In this document: positions 1 to 7,078 of the stretch, piece by piece
Position numbering within the stretch: position 1 is the first letter of the stretch
Layout: each line of letters starts with the position of its first letter
Source of the DNA: an uncultured Methylococcaceae bacterium
GTDB taxonomy: Bacteria > Pseudomonadota > Gammaproteobacteria > Methylococcales > Methylomonadaceae
Assembly: GCA_903903365.1 (NCBI GenBank)
Contig: CAIUYS010000636.1
Span: forward strand, 1-7,125
Length of the DNA stretch: 7,125 nucleotides
Reading direction: 5' to 3'
Position numbers and translations under genes: made by a program
The notes under the pieces: generated by a model
The model's input: only the letters and a program-made list of their open reading frames with translations
Told to the model about the DNA's origin: nothing
Database searches by the model: none

Positions 1-759
1 AATACCCAGTCTACTGTATGATTCTGCCAATTTATCATGGATATAAGTAAACGGAATCCAGTTGTTATCAACCAACCAAAGCACATGAGGCGAAATGACC
101 AACATAAAAATAATGCTACTGACGAGCAAACCCAAAATAATGCGTGTATCTGACCATAAGCGCTGCCAGATTATCACTACAAAAAAACCGGCTATTATCA
201 ATATAGCACTGTATTTGGTCAGCATCGCCAAGCCACAAACAATACCCAGCCACAGCCAATTTGAGAGCGACTTGGGACACCGGAGTGCGCTGTAAAAATA
301 ATACAAAGCCGCCGCCGTGAACGGCAAAGAAACGGTATTGTGATTAAACGTAAACGCCCTGGAATTGTGATACGCAATTAACGAAGTGATGAGTACGGCG
401 ACAATCGCCTGCTTTTTTGGCAGCATTTGTTTTGCCAGCAGCCAAACATAAAACAGCGCCACCACCGAACAGCCTTGAGCCGAGAAAGCCGTCAACCCAA
501 CTGAAGGCCCGCCGAACAAAGAGTTTAAGGCATGCAGCAAGGCGGAGGGCAGCGGTGGATGCTTATAATAACCCCATTGCCAGCTTTGCGACCAAACCAC
601 TTGCTCAATACTATCCAACTCTGAGGATGAAAGCAGAAGTGCTGAAAGCAGTGTCCAGGAAATCAAATAAACCGCAAAAAAAGCAAACAAGCCAAGCTCA
701 TCTTTATCCGTCGCTATAAAGGCGAACTTATTCTTAATTAACCTAATAAAGTCGATCAT
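1..759 (-). CDS. GT39/ArnT-like membrane glycosyltransferase, 5' part (runs off left edge)
   Basis: This is an open frame of 253 codons with an ATG at 759-757 and no stop before the window edge, so only the N-terminal part is visible. It reads as a polytopic membrane protein of the dolichyl-phosphate-mannose/ArnT-like glycosyltransferase family (GT39, PMT_2 type), which transfers sugars from polyprenyl-phosphate donors on the outer face of the inner membrane. A first membrane segment spans about residues 24-43. It is followed by a loop with acidic residues (E47, D49, E52) and the segment WGYYKHPPLP (62-71), which corresponds to the family's conserved 'dwGYy.hPPl' loop. Further hydrophobic helices follow, including LAMLTKYSA, a family-typical stretch. 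No good Shine-Dalgarno sequence precedes the ATG. The acceptor and the exact sugar cannot be deduced. The gene is divergent from the kinase gene at 1011. The family call is fairly secure and the substrate is unknown. Confidence 0.8.
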   Translation of the reverse strand, partial: MIDFIRLIKNKFAFIATDKDELGLFAFFAVYLISWTLLSALLLSSSELDSIEQVVWSQSWQWGYYKHPPLPSALLHALNSLFGGPSVGLTAFSAQGCSVVALFYVWLLAKQMLPKKQAIVAVLITSLIAYHNSRAFTFNHNTVSLPFTAAALYYFYSALRCPKSLSNWLWLGIVCGLAMLTKYSAILIIAGFFVVIIWQRLWSDTRIILGLLVSSIIFMLVISPHVLWLVDNNWIPFTYIHDKLAESYSRLGI

Positions 760-809
760 TGTGATGTTGTTTTTTAATGGTTGGGTTAGGTGAAAGTGAA
801 CTGTTTTTT

Positions 810-839
810 ATAATAATACCATAGGTTCAAGCCCGTTAA
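810..839 (-). promoter_or_regulatory. Possible sigma70-type promoter for the glycosyltransferase gene, in the divergent intergenic region
   Basis: On the minus strand, TTAACG (839-834, 4/6 to the -35 consensus) lies 18 bp from TATTAT (815-810, 5/6 to the -10 consensus), about 50 bp upstream of the ATG at 759. Apart from this the 251-bp divergent region 760-1010 holds no recognisable gene or RNA. It has a short perfect dyad, TTATCG (867-872) with CGATAA (886-891), which could be an operator but is short enough to be chance. I could not find a convincing promoter for the plus-strand kinase gene. The call is based on consensus matching only and is weak. Confidence 0.22.
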
Positions 840-1010
840 GCCACCCGGCAAACTAAATCTATCAGTTTATCGCACTCAAGAATGTCGATAACAACATCTG
901 CTTTACACTAAATTACCCCCCTCAAGTGCGTATTAATAGGTACATTAATGCTACTATATGCAATTTTTACAGACGCTTCCGGATGGCGGTTTTTGAAAGG
1001 TTAATGGGAT

Positions 1011-1907
1011 ATGAAAAATATTATTGTGATGTCAGGCGATATTGGCAGTGGCAAATCCTCCGTGGCAACTGCGCTAAAACAACTGACCGGCTATGACATC
1101 ATTGGCACCGGCACCATACAACGTGCCATCGCAACCAGACGCGGCCTAACCACTCTGGAGCTAAATAAAATATCACAAACAGACCGCAGCATTGATGATG
1201 AAATCGATTCTTATGTGATTGAAACCGGCAAAACCCAAGATCACTTAATCATGGACTCCCGACTGGCTTGGCACTTTATTCCAAGCGCCTTTAAAGTTTT
1301 TTTGTCCGTTGATCCGGTTGTCGGTGCCGAGAGGGTATTTAACGCCTCACGCAATGACGAAAACAACCCCTCGCTGGAAGTGACGCTTGAAAATAACCTG
1401 AAACGCCAAAGCATCGAAGACCAGCGCTTTAACCAGTTATATAACGTGCACTTTAGAAAATACGGTAATTATGACTTAATCATTGATACCTCTTACACGT
1501 CCCCTGAAGCGATTGCCCATAAAATCAAAGATTGCTTTGATGCCCGATCAAACAAGCTGTCGTACTCATCGCTGTGGATAGCACCCAAAAAATTATTACC
1601 GACGCAATCTATAAAAGACTTTTCCGGCAAACCCGCGAATGATGAGTGTCAAGAAAATCAACCCGTCAGCGTTTTTATCTGTAACGGCTTTATCTATATT
1701 AAAAATGGACACCAACAAGTTATTGCCGCGCACAAAGCCGGTATTGATTTGATTCCTGCAAAAATTTTAACGGAAGAACCAACCGATGAATTAAGCTCGG
1801 GACTGACGGCGGGAGAGATTGCCAATGGAGTTTCTTTATCCATGCTACATGACTGGGAAGCAACGCTGGGCTTTACATATAAAAGCTATCCTGAAAAAAC
1901 CGGTTGA
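1011..1907 (+). CDS. P-loop kinase (archaeal-type cytidylate kinase-like) with ParB/Srx-like C-terminal extension
   Basis: This 298-residue protein starts at ATG 1011, with AAAGG (996-1000) 10 nt upstream. Residues 1-175 resemble the short archaeal-type cytidylate kinase family (Cytidylate_kin2/AAA_33), which phosphorylates CMP or related small substrates with ATP. The evidence is a Walker A loop GDIGSGKSS (9-17), the segment TGTIQRAIATRRGLT (33-47) matching the family's 'aGdifReiAkekGms', DRSIDDEID (58-66) and DSRLAW (82-87, the 'egRLaGw' equivalent). YDLIIDTS (154-161) near the end of the kinase part matches the family's terminal strand. Residues about 187-253 are not part of a normal kinase. 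WIAPKKLLPTQS followed by an NGHQQVIAAHKAG stretch (232-244) and IPAKIL recalls the ParB/sulfiredoxin fold, in which a GxHR-like loop precedes a helix and a final strand. The last 45 residues are unassigned. It stands alone on the plus strand and is convergent with radA. Its true substrate is unknown, and the C-terminal call is tentative. Confidence 0.78.
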   Translation: MKNIIVMSGDIGSGKSSVATALKQLTGYDIIGTGTIQRAIATRRGLTTLELNKISQTDRSIDDEIDSYVIETGKTQDHLIMDSRLAWHFIPSAFKVFLSVDPVVGAERVFNASRNDENNPSLEVTLENNLKRQSIEDQRFNQLYNVHFRKYGNYDLIIDTSYTSPEAIAHKIKDCFDARSNKLSYSSLWIAPKKLLPTQSIKDFSGKPANDECQENQPVSVFICNGFIYIKNGHQQVIAAHKAGIDLIPAKILTEEPTDELSSGLTAGEIANGVSLSMLHDWEATLGFTYKSYPEKTG

Positions 1908-1922
1908 TCCACAAAAAATCTT

Positions 1923-2015
1923 AAAAACATCACCACGAAGACACGAAGGACACGAAGGACACGAAGTTTTCTGTTTTTCTTCGTGCTCTTCGTGTCTTCG
2001 CGGTGAATATCTTTT
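1923..2015. terminator. Probable bidirectional terminator formed by repeat R1
   Basis: The R1 hairpin sits in the 115-bp gap between two convergent genes and could form a stem of about 27 bp on either transcript. On the plus strand the stem is followed by a short T run (2012-2015). On the minus strand it is followed by five T's (1927-1923) and a further T-rich stretch. Position and structure fit termination of both transcripts, but the U-tracts are modest, so function is inferred. Confidence 0.5.
1931..2005. repeat. Palindromic CACCACGAAG-type repeat, copy R1 (unequal arms)
   Basis: The left arm (1931-1966) starts with CACCACGAAGACACGAAG and continues as 9-bp units of ACACGAAGG. The right arm (1979-2005) ends in TCTTCGCGGTG and is its near reverse complement, with a 12-nt T-rich loop between them. 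The left arm is 36 nt and the right arm 27 nt, the difference being one extra 9-bp unit. The same arm sequence recurs at 6533-6559, 6619-6645 and 7079-7105, so this is a dispersed repeat family and not a local curiosity. It lies between the stop of the kinase gene (1907) and the stop of radA (2023), with no gene inside it. Confidence 0.93.
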
Positions 2016-2022
2016 ACCTTTT

Positions 2023-3396
2023 CTACATCTCGGCTAAAATATCCAGTGCTTCAGAAAGCGTAGACACGCCATGTATTTCCAAGCCCTTAATGGCTGTTTT
2101 GGGTGCATTGGCTTTGGGAATAACGGCTTTTTTAAAGCCGTGTTTTGCGGCATCATTAAGACGCGCATGGCCATTGGCAACGGGTCTGATTTCTCCACTT
2201 AAACCAATTTCCCCAAAAAAGAATACATCATGCGGAATGACTTTATCTCTCAGACTCGAAACAATGCCGACCACAATCGCTAAATCAGAGCTGGTTTCTG
2301 TGACTTTTATGCCACCGACAACATTGGCATAAATTTCATCCTGTGCAGTAAAAATACCGCCGTGCCGATAAAGCACCGCCAGCAACATAGCCAGACGGTT
2401 TTGATCAAAACCGACCGCCAATCGTCTTGGATTGCCGTACTGACATTCGGTGACCAAAGCCTGAATTTCTACCAATAAAGGCCGCGTGCCTTCCCACAAC
2501 ACGGTCACCACGCTACCTGATGACGGCTTTTCCGCACGGTTTAAAAACATGGCCGAAGGATTTTTGACTTCTTTAAGTCCGGTGCTGTCCATGGCAAAAA
2601 AGCCCAATTCACCCACGCTGCCAAAGCGGTTTTTATCGGCTCTTAATACCCGAAATCGGGCATCATCCGTTGAACCCAGCATCACCTGGGTATCGACAAT
2701 ATGGCTCAACGTCATCGGCCCCGCCAGCGATTGATCCTTGGTCACATGCCCGACCATAAAAATGGATACCTGATGTTTTTTTGCATATTGCGTCAGGTAA
2801 CTGGCTGATTCCCTGACTTGAGAAACCGATCCCGGTGCAGAATCGGTATCTTGTGTATGCATCACCTGAATGGAATCTATCACCAAAATCTGCGGTTTTA
2901 TGTCATCCAAAACATCACAAATACGTTGTACCGACGTTTCCATCAGCATCATCATTTTAGCGGCCGGCAACTTTAAGCGATGTGCCCGTTCAGCAATTTG
3001 TTGCAACGATTCTTCGCCGGATACATACAGCACACTGATAGCCCGATCGGCAATATTGGCAATGGCCTGCAACAACAGCGTGCTCTTCCCTGCCCCCGGC
3101 GCACCACCAATTAACACCACACTGCCGCTGACAATACCGCCGCCTAAAACGCGGTCAAATTCTGAAATACCGGTCGAAATGCGTTCAGCTTTAGACAAAT
3201 TGACATCGGATAATAACTTGACTTCGGAGCGGCTACCGGCATAGCCTGTGCGACTAGTCCGTTCGGTGGACGCTGATCCCAGTCTGACTTCCTTGATCGT
3301 ATTCCATTCGCCACAACTGGTGCATTGCCCACCCCAACGCGGATAATCCGCCCCACATTGATCACAAACAAACGCCGTTTTTATTTTTTTTACCAT
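2023..3396 (-). CDS. radA: DNA repair/recombination protein RadA (Sms)
   Basis: At 457 residues it is close to the usual bacterial RadA length (about 460), and all the hallmark regions are in order. The N-terminal zinc finger uses C11, C14, C25 and C28. The RecA-like ATPase core has Walker A GAPGAGKS (98-105) and Walker B LVID (171-174). The RadA-specific KNRFG motif is at 255-259. The C-terminal Lon-protease-like domain carries FFGEIGLSGEIRPV (393-406). RadA is a hexameric helicase-like ATPase that processes recombination intermediates and promotes branch migration with RecA; the Lon-like domain is structural, not proteolytic. It starts at ATG 3396, 29 bp after atpG on the same strand, with no terminator between them and no clear Shine-Dalgarno sequence. 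Co-transcription with the ATPase genes is therefore possible, although no functional link is known. Its 3' end faces repeat R1. Confidence 0.98.
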   Translation of the reverse strand: MVKKIKTAFVCDQCGADYPRWGGQCTSCGEWNTIKEVRLGSASTERTSRTGYAGSRSEVKLLSDVNLSKAERISTGISEFDRVLGGGIVSGSVVLIGGAPGAGKSTLLLQAIANIADRAISVLYVSGEESLQQIAERAHRLKLPAAKMMMLMETSVQRICDVLDDIKPQILVIDSIQVMHTQDTDSAPGSVSQVRESASYLTQYAKKHQVSIFMVGHVTKDQSLAGPMTLSHIVDTQVMLGSTDDARFRVLRADKNRFGSVGELGFFAMDSTGLKEVKNPSAMFLNRAEKPSSGSVVTVLWEGTRPLLVEIQALVTECQYGNPRRLAVGFDQNRLAMLLAVLYRHGGIFTAQDEIYANVVGGIKVTETSSDLAIVVGIVSSLRDKVIPHDVFFFGEIGLSGEIRPVANGHARLNDAAKHGFKKAVIPKANAPKTAIKGLEIHGVSTLSEALDILAEM

Positions 3397-3425
3397 TGTT
3401 TAATGTACACCGTGACTTTTACTTT

Positions 3426-4274
3426 TTAATTAATTTCAGAGTTTAACAAAATAACTTCAATTTCTTCGGTTATTTCTTCCTGACGATAGATTTGGGATTT
3501 TCGGCGCAGATTAACCGTTTCATCATCCAGATGCTTTACCGCACCTTCCAGGTGTTGTAAACGGCGCTGATTTTCGGCCATGAGTGAAATATAAAAAATT
3601 TCATGTAGCACCGCGAACAGGTAATGATGAACCAAATCAGAAAAAAAATCGCTGGGCTCCAAATTAAGTAGTGGCGGATTTCCATAAGCCGGTGTTCGTG
3701 GTTTTTGCTTAAAAAAAGGGGGGAATATCTGCCGCTTGGTAATTTGACAGGTACTATTATCGTGATAAATAACCGTCAATTGTAGCGAAGGAACGGCAAT
3801 AGTCACCGGATTAATATCGTCCTTGGCAATCGTTAATGCGCTGATAGAATCAAGCAGACGATTAAGGACTGCGGAGACTTCTTCTGCAACATTGGCACCG
3901 GCAATTGACGCGATGACCTCAACCGGATTATCTGCCAACCGGTTACAAAGTCGGCTACCGATGGCAATGATACCGTAATAAGAGTCTTCCGTAATCGTGT
4001 TAAGCAGGCTTTCGTTAAAATCACCACAAAAACCACGCTCGGCACCCACCAGAATACCAACCGAAGTGGCGTTTTTATCGACATCGGGTAACGGGTAAAA
4101 ATCCAGGAAATCCAGCGCCGCATTTTCAATATTAGCCACCGCCTGACCCTGTAGGGTTTGAAAACGCCCCAGCTTGTGAATCTCAATCAATGCCAGGTTT
4201 TTCATTGAATTTAAAATACTGCGTATCTCGTCCATTTGAACGATATGCAATTGCAGTTCGCGGCTTTGGCTCAT
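3426..4274 (-). CDS. atpG: Alternate (N-type) F1Fo-ATPase subunit gamma
   Basis: This 282-residue protein is the central rotor shaft of the F1 sector, coupling ring rotation to the alpha/beta hexamer. The N-terminal helix (about 5-40) and the long C-terminal helix (about 228-280, ending YRQEEITEEIEVIL) are the two halves of the gamma coiled coil. The middle carries GAERGFCGDFN (77-87), equivalent to the gamma signature 'sDRGLCGgfN'. Sequence outside these parts is divergent from ordinary gamma, as in the alternate ATPase family. Its ATG overlaps the atpA stop by 4 bp (ATGA at 4274-4271), indicating translational coupling, with AGG 8 nt upstream of the ATG. It is the last ATPase gene here: radA follows instead of beta and epsilon, as expected where gamma closes an N-ATPase operon. 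Confidence 0.93.
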   Translation of the reverse strand: MSQSRELQLHIVQMDEIRSILNSMKNLALIEIHKLGRFQTLQGQAVANIENAALDFLDFYPLPDVDKNATSVGILVGAERGFCGDFNESLLNTITEDSYYGIIAIGSRLCNRLADNPVEVIASIAGANVAEEVSAVLNRLLDSISALTIAKDDINPVTIAVPSLQLTVIYHDNSTCQITKRQIFPPFFKQKPRTPAYGNPPLLNLEPSDFFSDLVHHYLFAVLHEIFYISLMAENQRRLQHLEGAVKHLDDETVNLRRKSQIYRQEEITEEIEVILLNSEIN

Positions 4275-5767
4275 AATGGCTGCCTGACGTCTATGTTAAA
4301 CCAATCCCCCAGGGCTTGTTGCCATTGTTCAGAAGGACTGTCCAGCGTTAAGTCCGTGGTATTAACACGCTGATTAATGAGCTCAAGACAACCCGGAATA
4401 TCTTTAAGCTCTACGTTATTAAAAAAACCTTCATTAAACGCGGTCAACCAGGCCAATTGAAAAAGGCTGCTCAGTGGTGCCAATCGATCCTGTTTCAGTA
4501 TTTCCCGTAACAGACGTCCACGCTTAATCCGCGCTTCCATAGTCGCTTCAAGGCGCTGACCAAAACGGGTAAAAGATTCAAGTTCCAAAAACTGCAAATA
4601 ATCCAGCTTCATTTGTCCGGCTTGATGGCTGATACTGGGATGCTGGGCTTTACCGCCTATCCGCGAGACTGATTTAGTGATGTCGATAGCCGGACGAAAG
4701 CCTGATACAAATAAATCATTATCCAGATAGATTTGTCCGTCGGTAATGGAAATAAGATTGGTGGGAATGTAAGCGGCAATTTCGCCTTGCTTGGTTTCAA
4801 CTATTGGCAAAGCGGTCATGCTGCCACCGCCGTTTTCTGCGTTTAAACGGGTTGACCGTTCCAGCAAACGGGAGTGGACAAAGAAAATGTCACCCGGATA
4901 CGCTTCGCGCCCCGGTGGTCTGCGTAGCAACAAAGACAGTTCCCGATAAGTTCTGGCATGGGTGGACAAATCATCGTAAATAATCAGGGTGTCTTTGCCC
5001 TGCGCCATCCAGTGTTCGGCCAACGCACACCCTGCAAACGGTGAAATATATTGTAACCCCGGCAACGCACTGGCTTCGGCGACCACGCAAACCGTGTAGT
5101 CCAGCGCACCTTGATTGCGCAAGGTTTCCACCGTACTGACAACCGCCGAACGCTTCTGGCCGATCAACACGTAAATACACACGACATTCTGATCTTTTTG
5201 ATTAATCACCGTGTCGATGGCGATTGAACTTCTGCCCAATCCTTCATCACCCACTATCAATTGTCGCTGACCTTTGCCAACGGGAATCAGGGTATCAATA
5301 ATTTTAATACCGGTGTACAGCGGTTTATCGACAAAATCGCGGGCAATAATGGCAGGCGAGCCTTTTTCCAGATTTTCACGACCGGCCGGAGTGGGAAGTG
5401 GCAACCCATCCAAAGGTGTTCCCAGCGGATCAATAACCCGACCTAAAAACTCGTCACCGACCGGTATGCCCAGCGAGTGCCTCGCAAGAAAAACAGTCGT
5501 CCCTGAAGTAAGCGCCTCGGTTTGATACAATAAAATAGCGCCTATTCTGTCGAGATTCAGGTCAAACACCATGCCCCGACTGCCATCAGCAAAAATCAAA
5601 ATATCTTCGATGGCGGCCGAGGGCAAACCCTTAATCCAGCTAATACCATCCCCGACAGCAACCACGCTGCCTTGTTCGGTAACACGCAACCCTGGCTGAT
5701 AGCTAACCAGCCAATCGGCTTGTTTATCCAGCAAACCGGCAAAGGCTTCGGAGTTACTCGGCGTCAT
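4271..5767 (-). CDS. atpA: Alternate (N-type) F1Fo-ATPase subunit alpha, with degenerate Walker A
   Basis: This is the non-catalytic nucleotide-binding subunit of the F1 hexamer. From ATG 5767 it is 498 residues, close to the alternate-alpha family's roughly 500. A longer version from TTG 5788 (505 residues) is possible, but I prefer the ATG, which has AGAG a few bases upstream and overlaps atpF by 14 bp. Family landmarks include IGQKRS, IIYDDLS, LLLRRPPGREAYPGD, HSRLLER and SVSRIGG, which carries the alpha-subunit arginine that reaches the catalytic site. The oddity is the P-loop. Ordinary alpha has GDRQTGKT, whereas this protein has GDEGLGRSS (residues 173-181 from the ATG), with arginine (codon AGA) in place of the phosphate-binding lysine. 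Nucleotide binding at the non-catalytic site may therefore be weakened. The gene is intact throughout, so this is not a pseudogene. Confidence 0.95.
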   Translation of the reverse strand: MTPSNSEAFAGLLDKQADWLVSYQPGLRVTEQGSVVAVGDGISWIKGLPSAAIEDILIFADGSRGMVFDLNLDRIGAILLYQTEALTSGTTVFLARHSLGIPVGDEFLGRVIDPLGTPLDGLPLPTPAGRENLEKGSPAIIARDFVDKPLYTGIKIIDTLIPVGKGQRQLIVGDEGLGRSSIAIDTVINQKDQNVVCIYVLIGQKRSAVVSTVETLRNQGALDYTVCVVAEASALPGLQYISPFAGCALAEHWMAQGKDTLIIYDDLSTHARTYRELSLLLRRPPGREAYPGDIFFVHSRLLERSTRLNAENGGGSMTALPIVETKQGEIAAYIPTNLISITDGQIYLDNDLFVSGFRPAIDITKSVSRIGGKAQHPSISHQAGQMKLDYLQFLELESFTRFGQRLEATMEARIKRGRLLREILKQDRLAPLSSLFQLAWLTAFNEGFFNNVELKDIPGCLELINQRVNTTDLTLDSPSEQWQQALGDWFNIDVRQPL

Positions 5768-6503
5768 TAGCGATCTCTGCAAAACCAATCAACTCATGTT
5801 GCAGGTTGGCGTTTAAAACCCAGGCTCCAATATCCAGGCGGAAACCTGCAATCAGTTCTGCATCCTGATAGTATTGAAAATTGATTTGACTGTTAATTAA
5901 TGCGCCCAACTGCTGTTCCAGTTGAAGCCGCTGTTCAGCAGTTAAGAGATAAGCACTGGTTATTTTGATCGGCATCGATTTTTTGGCACCCAACAGTTGC
6001 AGACACAACGTACAGTCTGCCGGTAACGTTTTAAGATTATCCAACAACATCTCAAATAGTCGCGCCTCCAGCTCAGGACTGGCCGACTGTTTTAGTAGCA
6101 ATCCGGCAAAGCGGGCACCATTTTGTAACGCCTGCTTTTCGGCTTGTAATTGAAGCTCCCTTTGCTGGCGCTGGAGTGTCACATTTATTTTTTTCCGTTC
6201 CAGCTCAAGATCGCTATTCAACCGGTCCATTTGCAGTCTTCTTTCACCTTCGATTTGCTGATGCAATGCGGTAAGAGCTGCTTGTTTTTCTTGCTCCCAC
6301 AACTTTTGACGATTTTCATAAAGGCTGCGCTGCTCTTCCGCCTGCTGTTGTATCGCTTTTGCATCGGCAAGTGATTGATCAATAAACTGCTTGCGTTTGG
6401 CAATCACTGCCAGCAACGGCTGGTAAAAAAGACGCTGCAAAATCCAGATCAGAATCAGGAAGTTGATGATTTCCAGGATAAAAGTAGATAGATTGAATTG
6501 CAT
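5754..6503 (-). CDS. atpF: Alternate (N-type) F1Fo-ATPase Fo subunit b with delta-like C-terminal domain
   Basis: This is the peripheral stator of the ATPase, 249 residues against about 156 for a normal b subunit. Residues 5-27 form one membrane helix. Residues about 37-125 are a highly charged, Gln/Glu-rich coiled-coil stalk. Residues about 130-240 form a globular part ending IAGFRLDIGAWVLNANLQHE, which resembles the C-terminus of the delta subunit. No separate delta gene lies between this gene and atpA, so b and delta functions are apparently combined, as is typical of N-ATPases (family alt_F1F0_F0_B). The start at ATG 6503 has no Shine-Dalgarno sequence. Only 29 bp separate it from repeat R2, and the c-subunit gene that normally precedes atpF is not next to it. 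Confidence 0.92.
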   Translation of the reverse strand: MQFNLSTFILEIINFLILIWILQRLFYQPLLAVIAKRKQFIDQSLADAKAIQQQAEEQRSLYENRQKLWEQEKQAALTALHQQIEGERRLQMDRLNSDLELERKKINVTLQRQQRELQLQAEKQALQNGARFAGLLLKQSASPELEARLFEMLLDNLKTLPADCTLCLQLLGAKKSMPIKITSAYLLTAEQRLQLEQQLGALINSQINFQYYQDAELIAGFRLDIGAWVLNANLQHELIGFAEIANDAE

Positions 6504-6532
6504 AGGCTATAAGTATTGAATAAAAAACTTTT

Positions 6533-6645
6533 CACCACGAAGACACGAAGGACACGAAGAAAGACAAAGAAAGACGAAGTTGATTAAGGTCTTAAGATGA
6601 TTTCATGTTTTTGCTTTTCTTCGTGTCCTTCGCGTCTTCGTGGTG
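6533..6645. repeat. Palindromic CACCACGAAG-type repeat, copy R2 (between GxxExxY gene and atpF)
   Basis: The arms at 6533-6559 and 6619-6645 are 27-nt reverse complements with a single mismatch. The spacer of about 59 nt includes a degenerate purine-rich extension of the left arm (6560-6579, GAC/AAAG-like units) and the segment GATTTCATGTTTTTGC (6599-6614). That segment is also found, inverted, in copy R3 at 7110-7125. Read on the minus strand, the stem is followed after 5 nt by six T's (6527-6522). The element could therefore terminate or attenuate transcription arriving from the GxxExxY gene just before atpF. Confidence 0.93.
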
Positions 6646-6668
6646 AGTTCTTTTAGGCTTTTGAGGTT

Positions 6669-7040
6669 TTATAGTACAAAACGTTTAATACCGTTTTTCA
6701 AAACGATCTCATTAAAATTAATCAGTAATCCTGTGCTTAATCCAGTCAATTTCATGTAAGTAAGTATTTGTGCTTCATGAATTTTTTGTAATTTCTCGAC
6801 GCTTTTTAACTCAACAATCAGCTTATTTTCTACGACAAGATCAAGTCTATATCCACAATCCAGCACAACGCCTTTATAATTAACCGATAATAATTCTTGT
6901 GCTGTATAAAAAAGCCCAGCTAAACCAAGTTCATAAGCCAAACACTTTTCGTAAGTTGACTCCAGTAATCCGGCTCCCAACGTTTTATGGACTTCAATCG
7001 CACAACCAATGACCTGCCTTGATAAACCATCAAATTGCAT
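6669..7040 (-). CDS. GxxExxY family protein, PD-(D/E)XK nuclease-like
   Basis: This 123-residue protein matches the GxxExxY family (PDDEXK_3 superfamily), typically about 120-130 residues. The naming motif is G24-LL-E27-ST-Y30, inside IEVHKTLGAGLLESTYE. Nuclease-superfamily residues are visible as D67, then E77-L-K79 (YRLDLVVENKLIVELKS), and a RecB/Cas4-like Q91-xxx-Y95 (HEAQILTYMKL). The catalytic set therefore looks intact, although no activity or biological role has been established for the family that I know of. The start at ATG 7040 is supported by GAGGA (7054-7050) 9 nt upstream, the clearest ribosome-binding site in the right half of the window. The gene has repeat R3 immediately upstream and R2 immediately downstream, and lies on the same strand as the ATPase genes. 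The family assignment is firm; the role is unknown. Confidence 0.93.
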   Translation of the reverse strand: MQFDGLSRQVIGCAIEVHKTLGAGLLESTYEKCLAYELGLAGLFYTAQELLSVNYKGVVLDCGYRLDLVVENKLIVELKSVEKLQKIHEAQILTYMKLTGLSTGLLINFNEIVLKNGIKRFVL

Positions 7041-7078
7041 ATCTTCACGTCCTCAACAGTAGTTTTTATTCCATTATT

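Noticed and set aside
95..719. Plus-strand open frames of 66 and 100 codons near the left edge
   Set aside because: They lie antisense to the continuous glycosyltransferase frame, have low-complexity basic or scrambled composition, and show no recognisable motif or ribosome-binding site.
871..930. CGCACT (871-876) and AGTGCG (925-930) as a possible operator or hairpin in the divergent region
   Set aside because: The match is only 6 bp with a spacer of nearly 50 bp and mismatches next to it; this is expected by chance.
1931..2005. CRISPR array, suggested by several close CACGAAG units
   Set aside because: The units are contiguous 9-mers with no unique spacers, and the structure is a hairpin present in three places.
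1819..2332. Plus-strand frames of 72 and 109 codons across the repeat and the radA 3' end
   Set aside because: One reads through the kinase 3' end and the repeat (giving an RRHEGHEGHE-type peptide), and the other is antisense to radA. Both are by-products of the repeat and of a conserved gene on the other strand.
2486..3244. Plus-strand frames of 82 and 124 codons inside radA
   Set aside because: They are fully antisense to a complete, motif-intact RadA and have no family features.
3833..4186. 117-codon minus-strand frame inside atpG
   Set aside because: It is an alternative frame of atpG with Arg/Trp-rich composition typical of a shadow frame.
5206..5251. atpA as a decaying pseudogene because of its altered P-loop
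   Set aside because: The frame is intact over about 500 codons, all other conserved blocks are kept, and the overlaps with atpF and atpG are preserved.
5768..5788. TTG start at 5788 for atpA
   Set aside because: It adds only seven residues (MVLQRSL) that overlap atpF further; the ATG at 5767 gives a length nearer the family norm. Not excluded.
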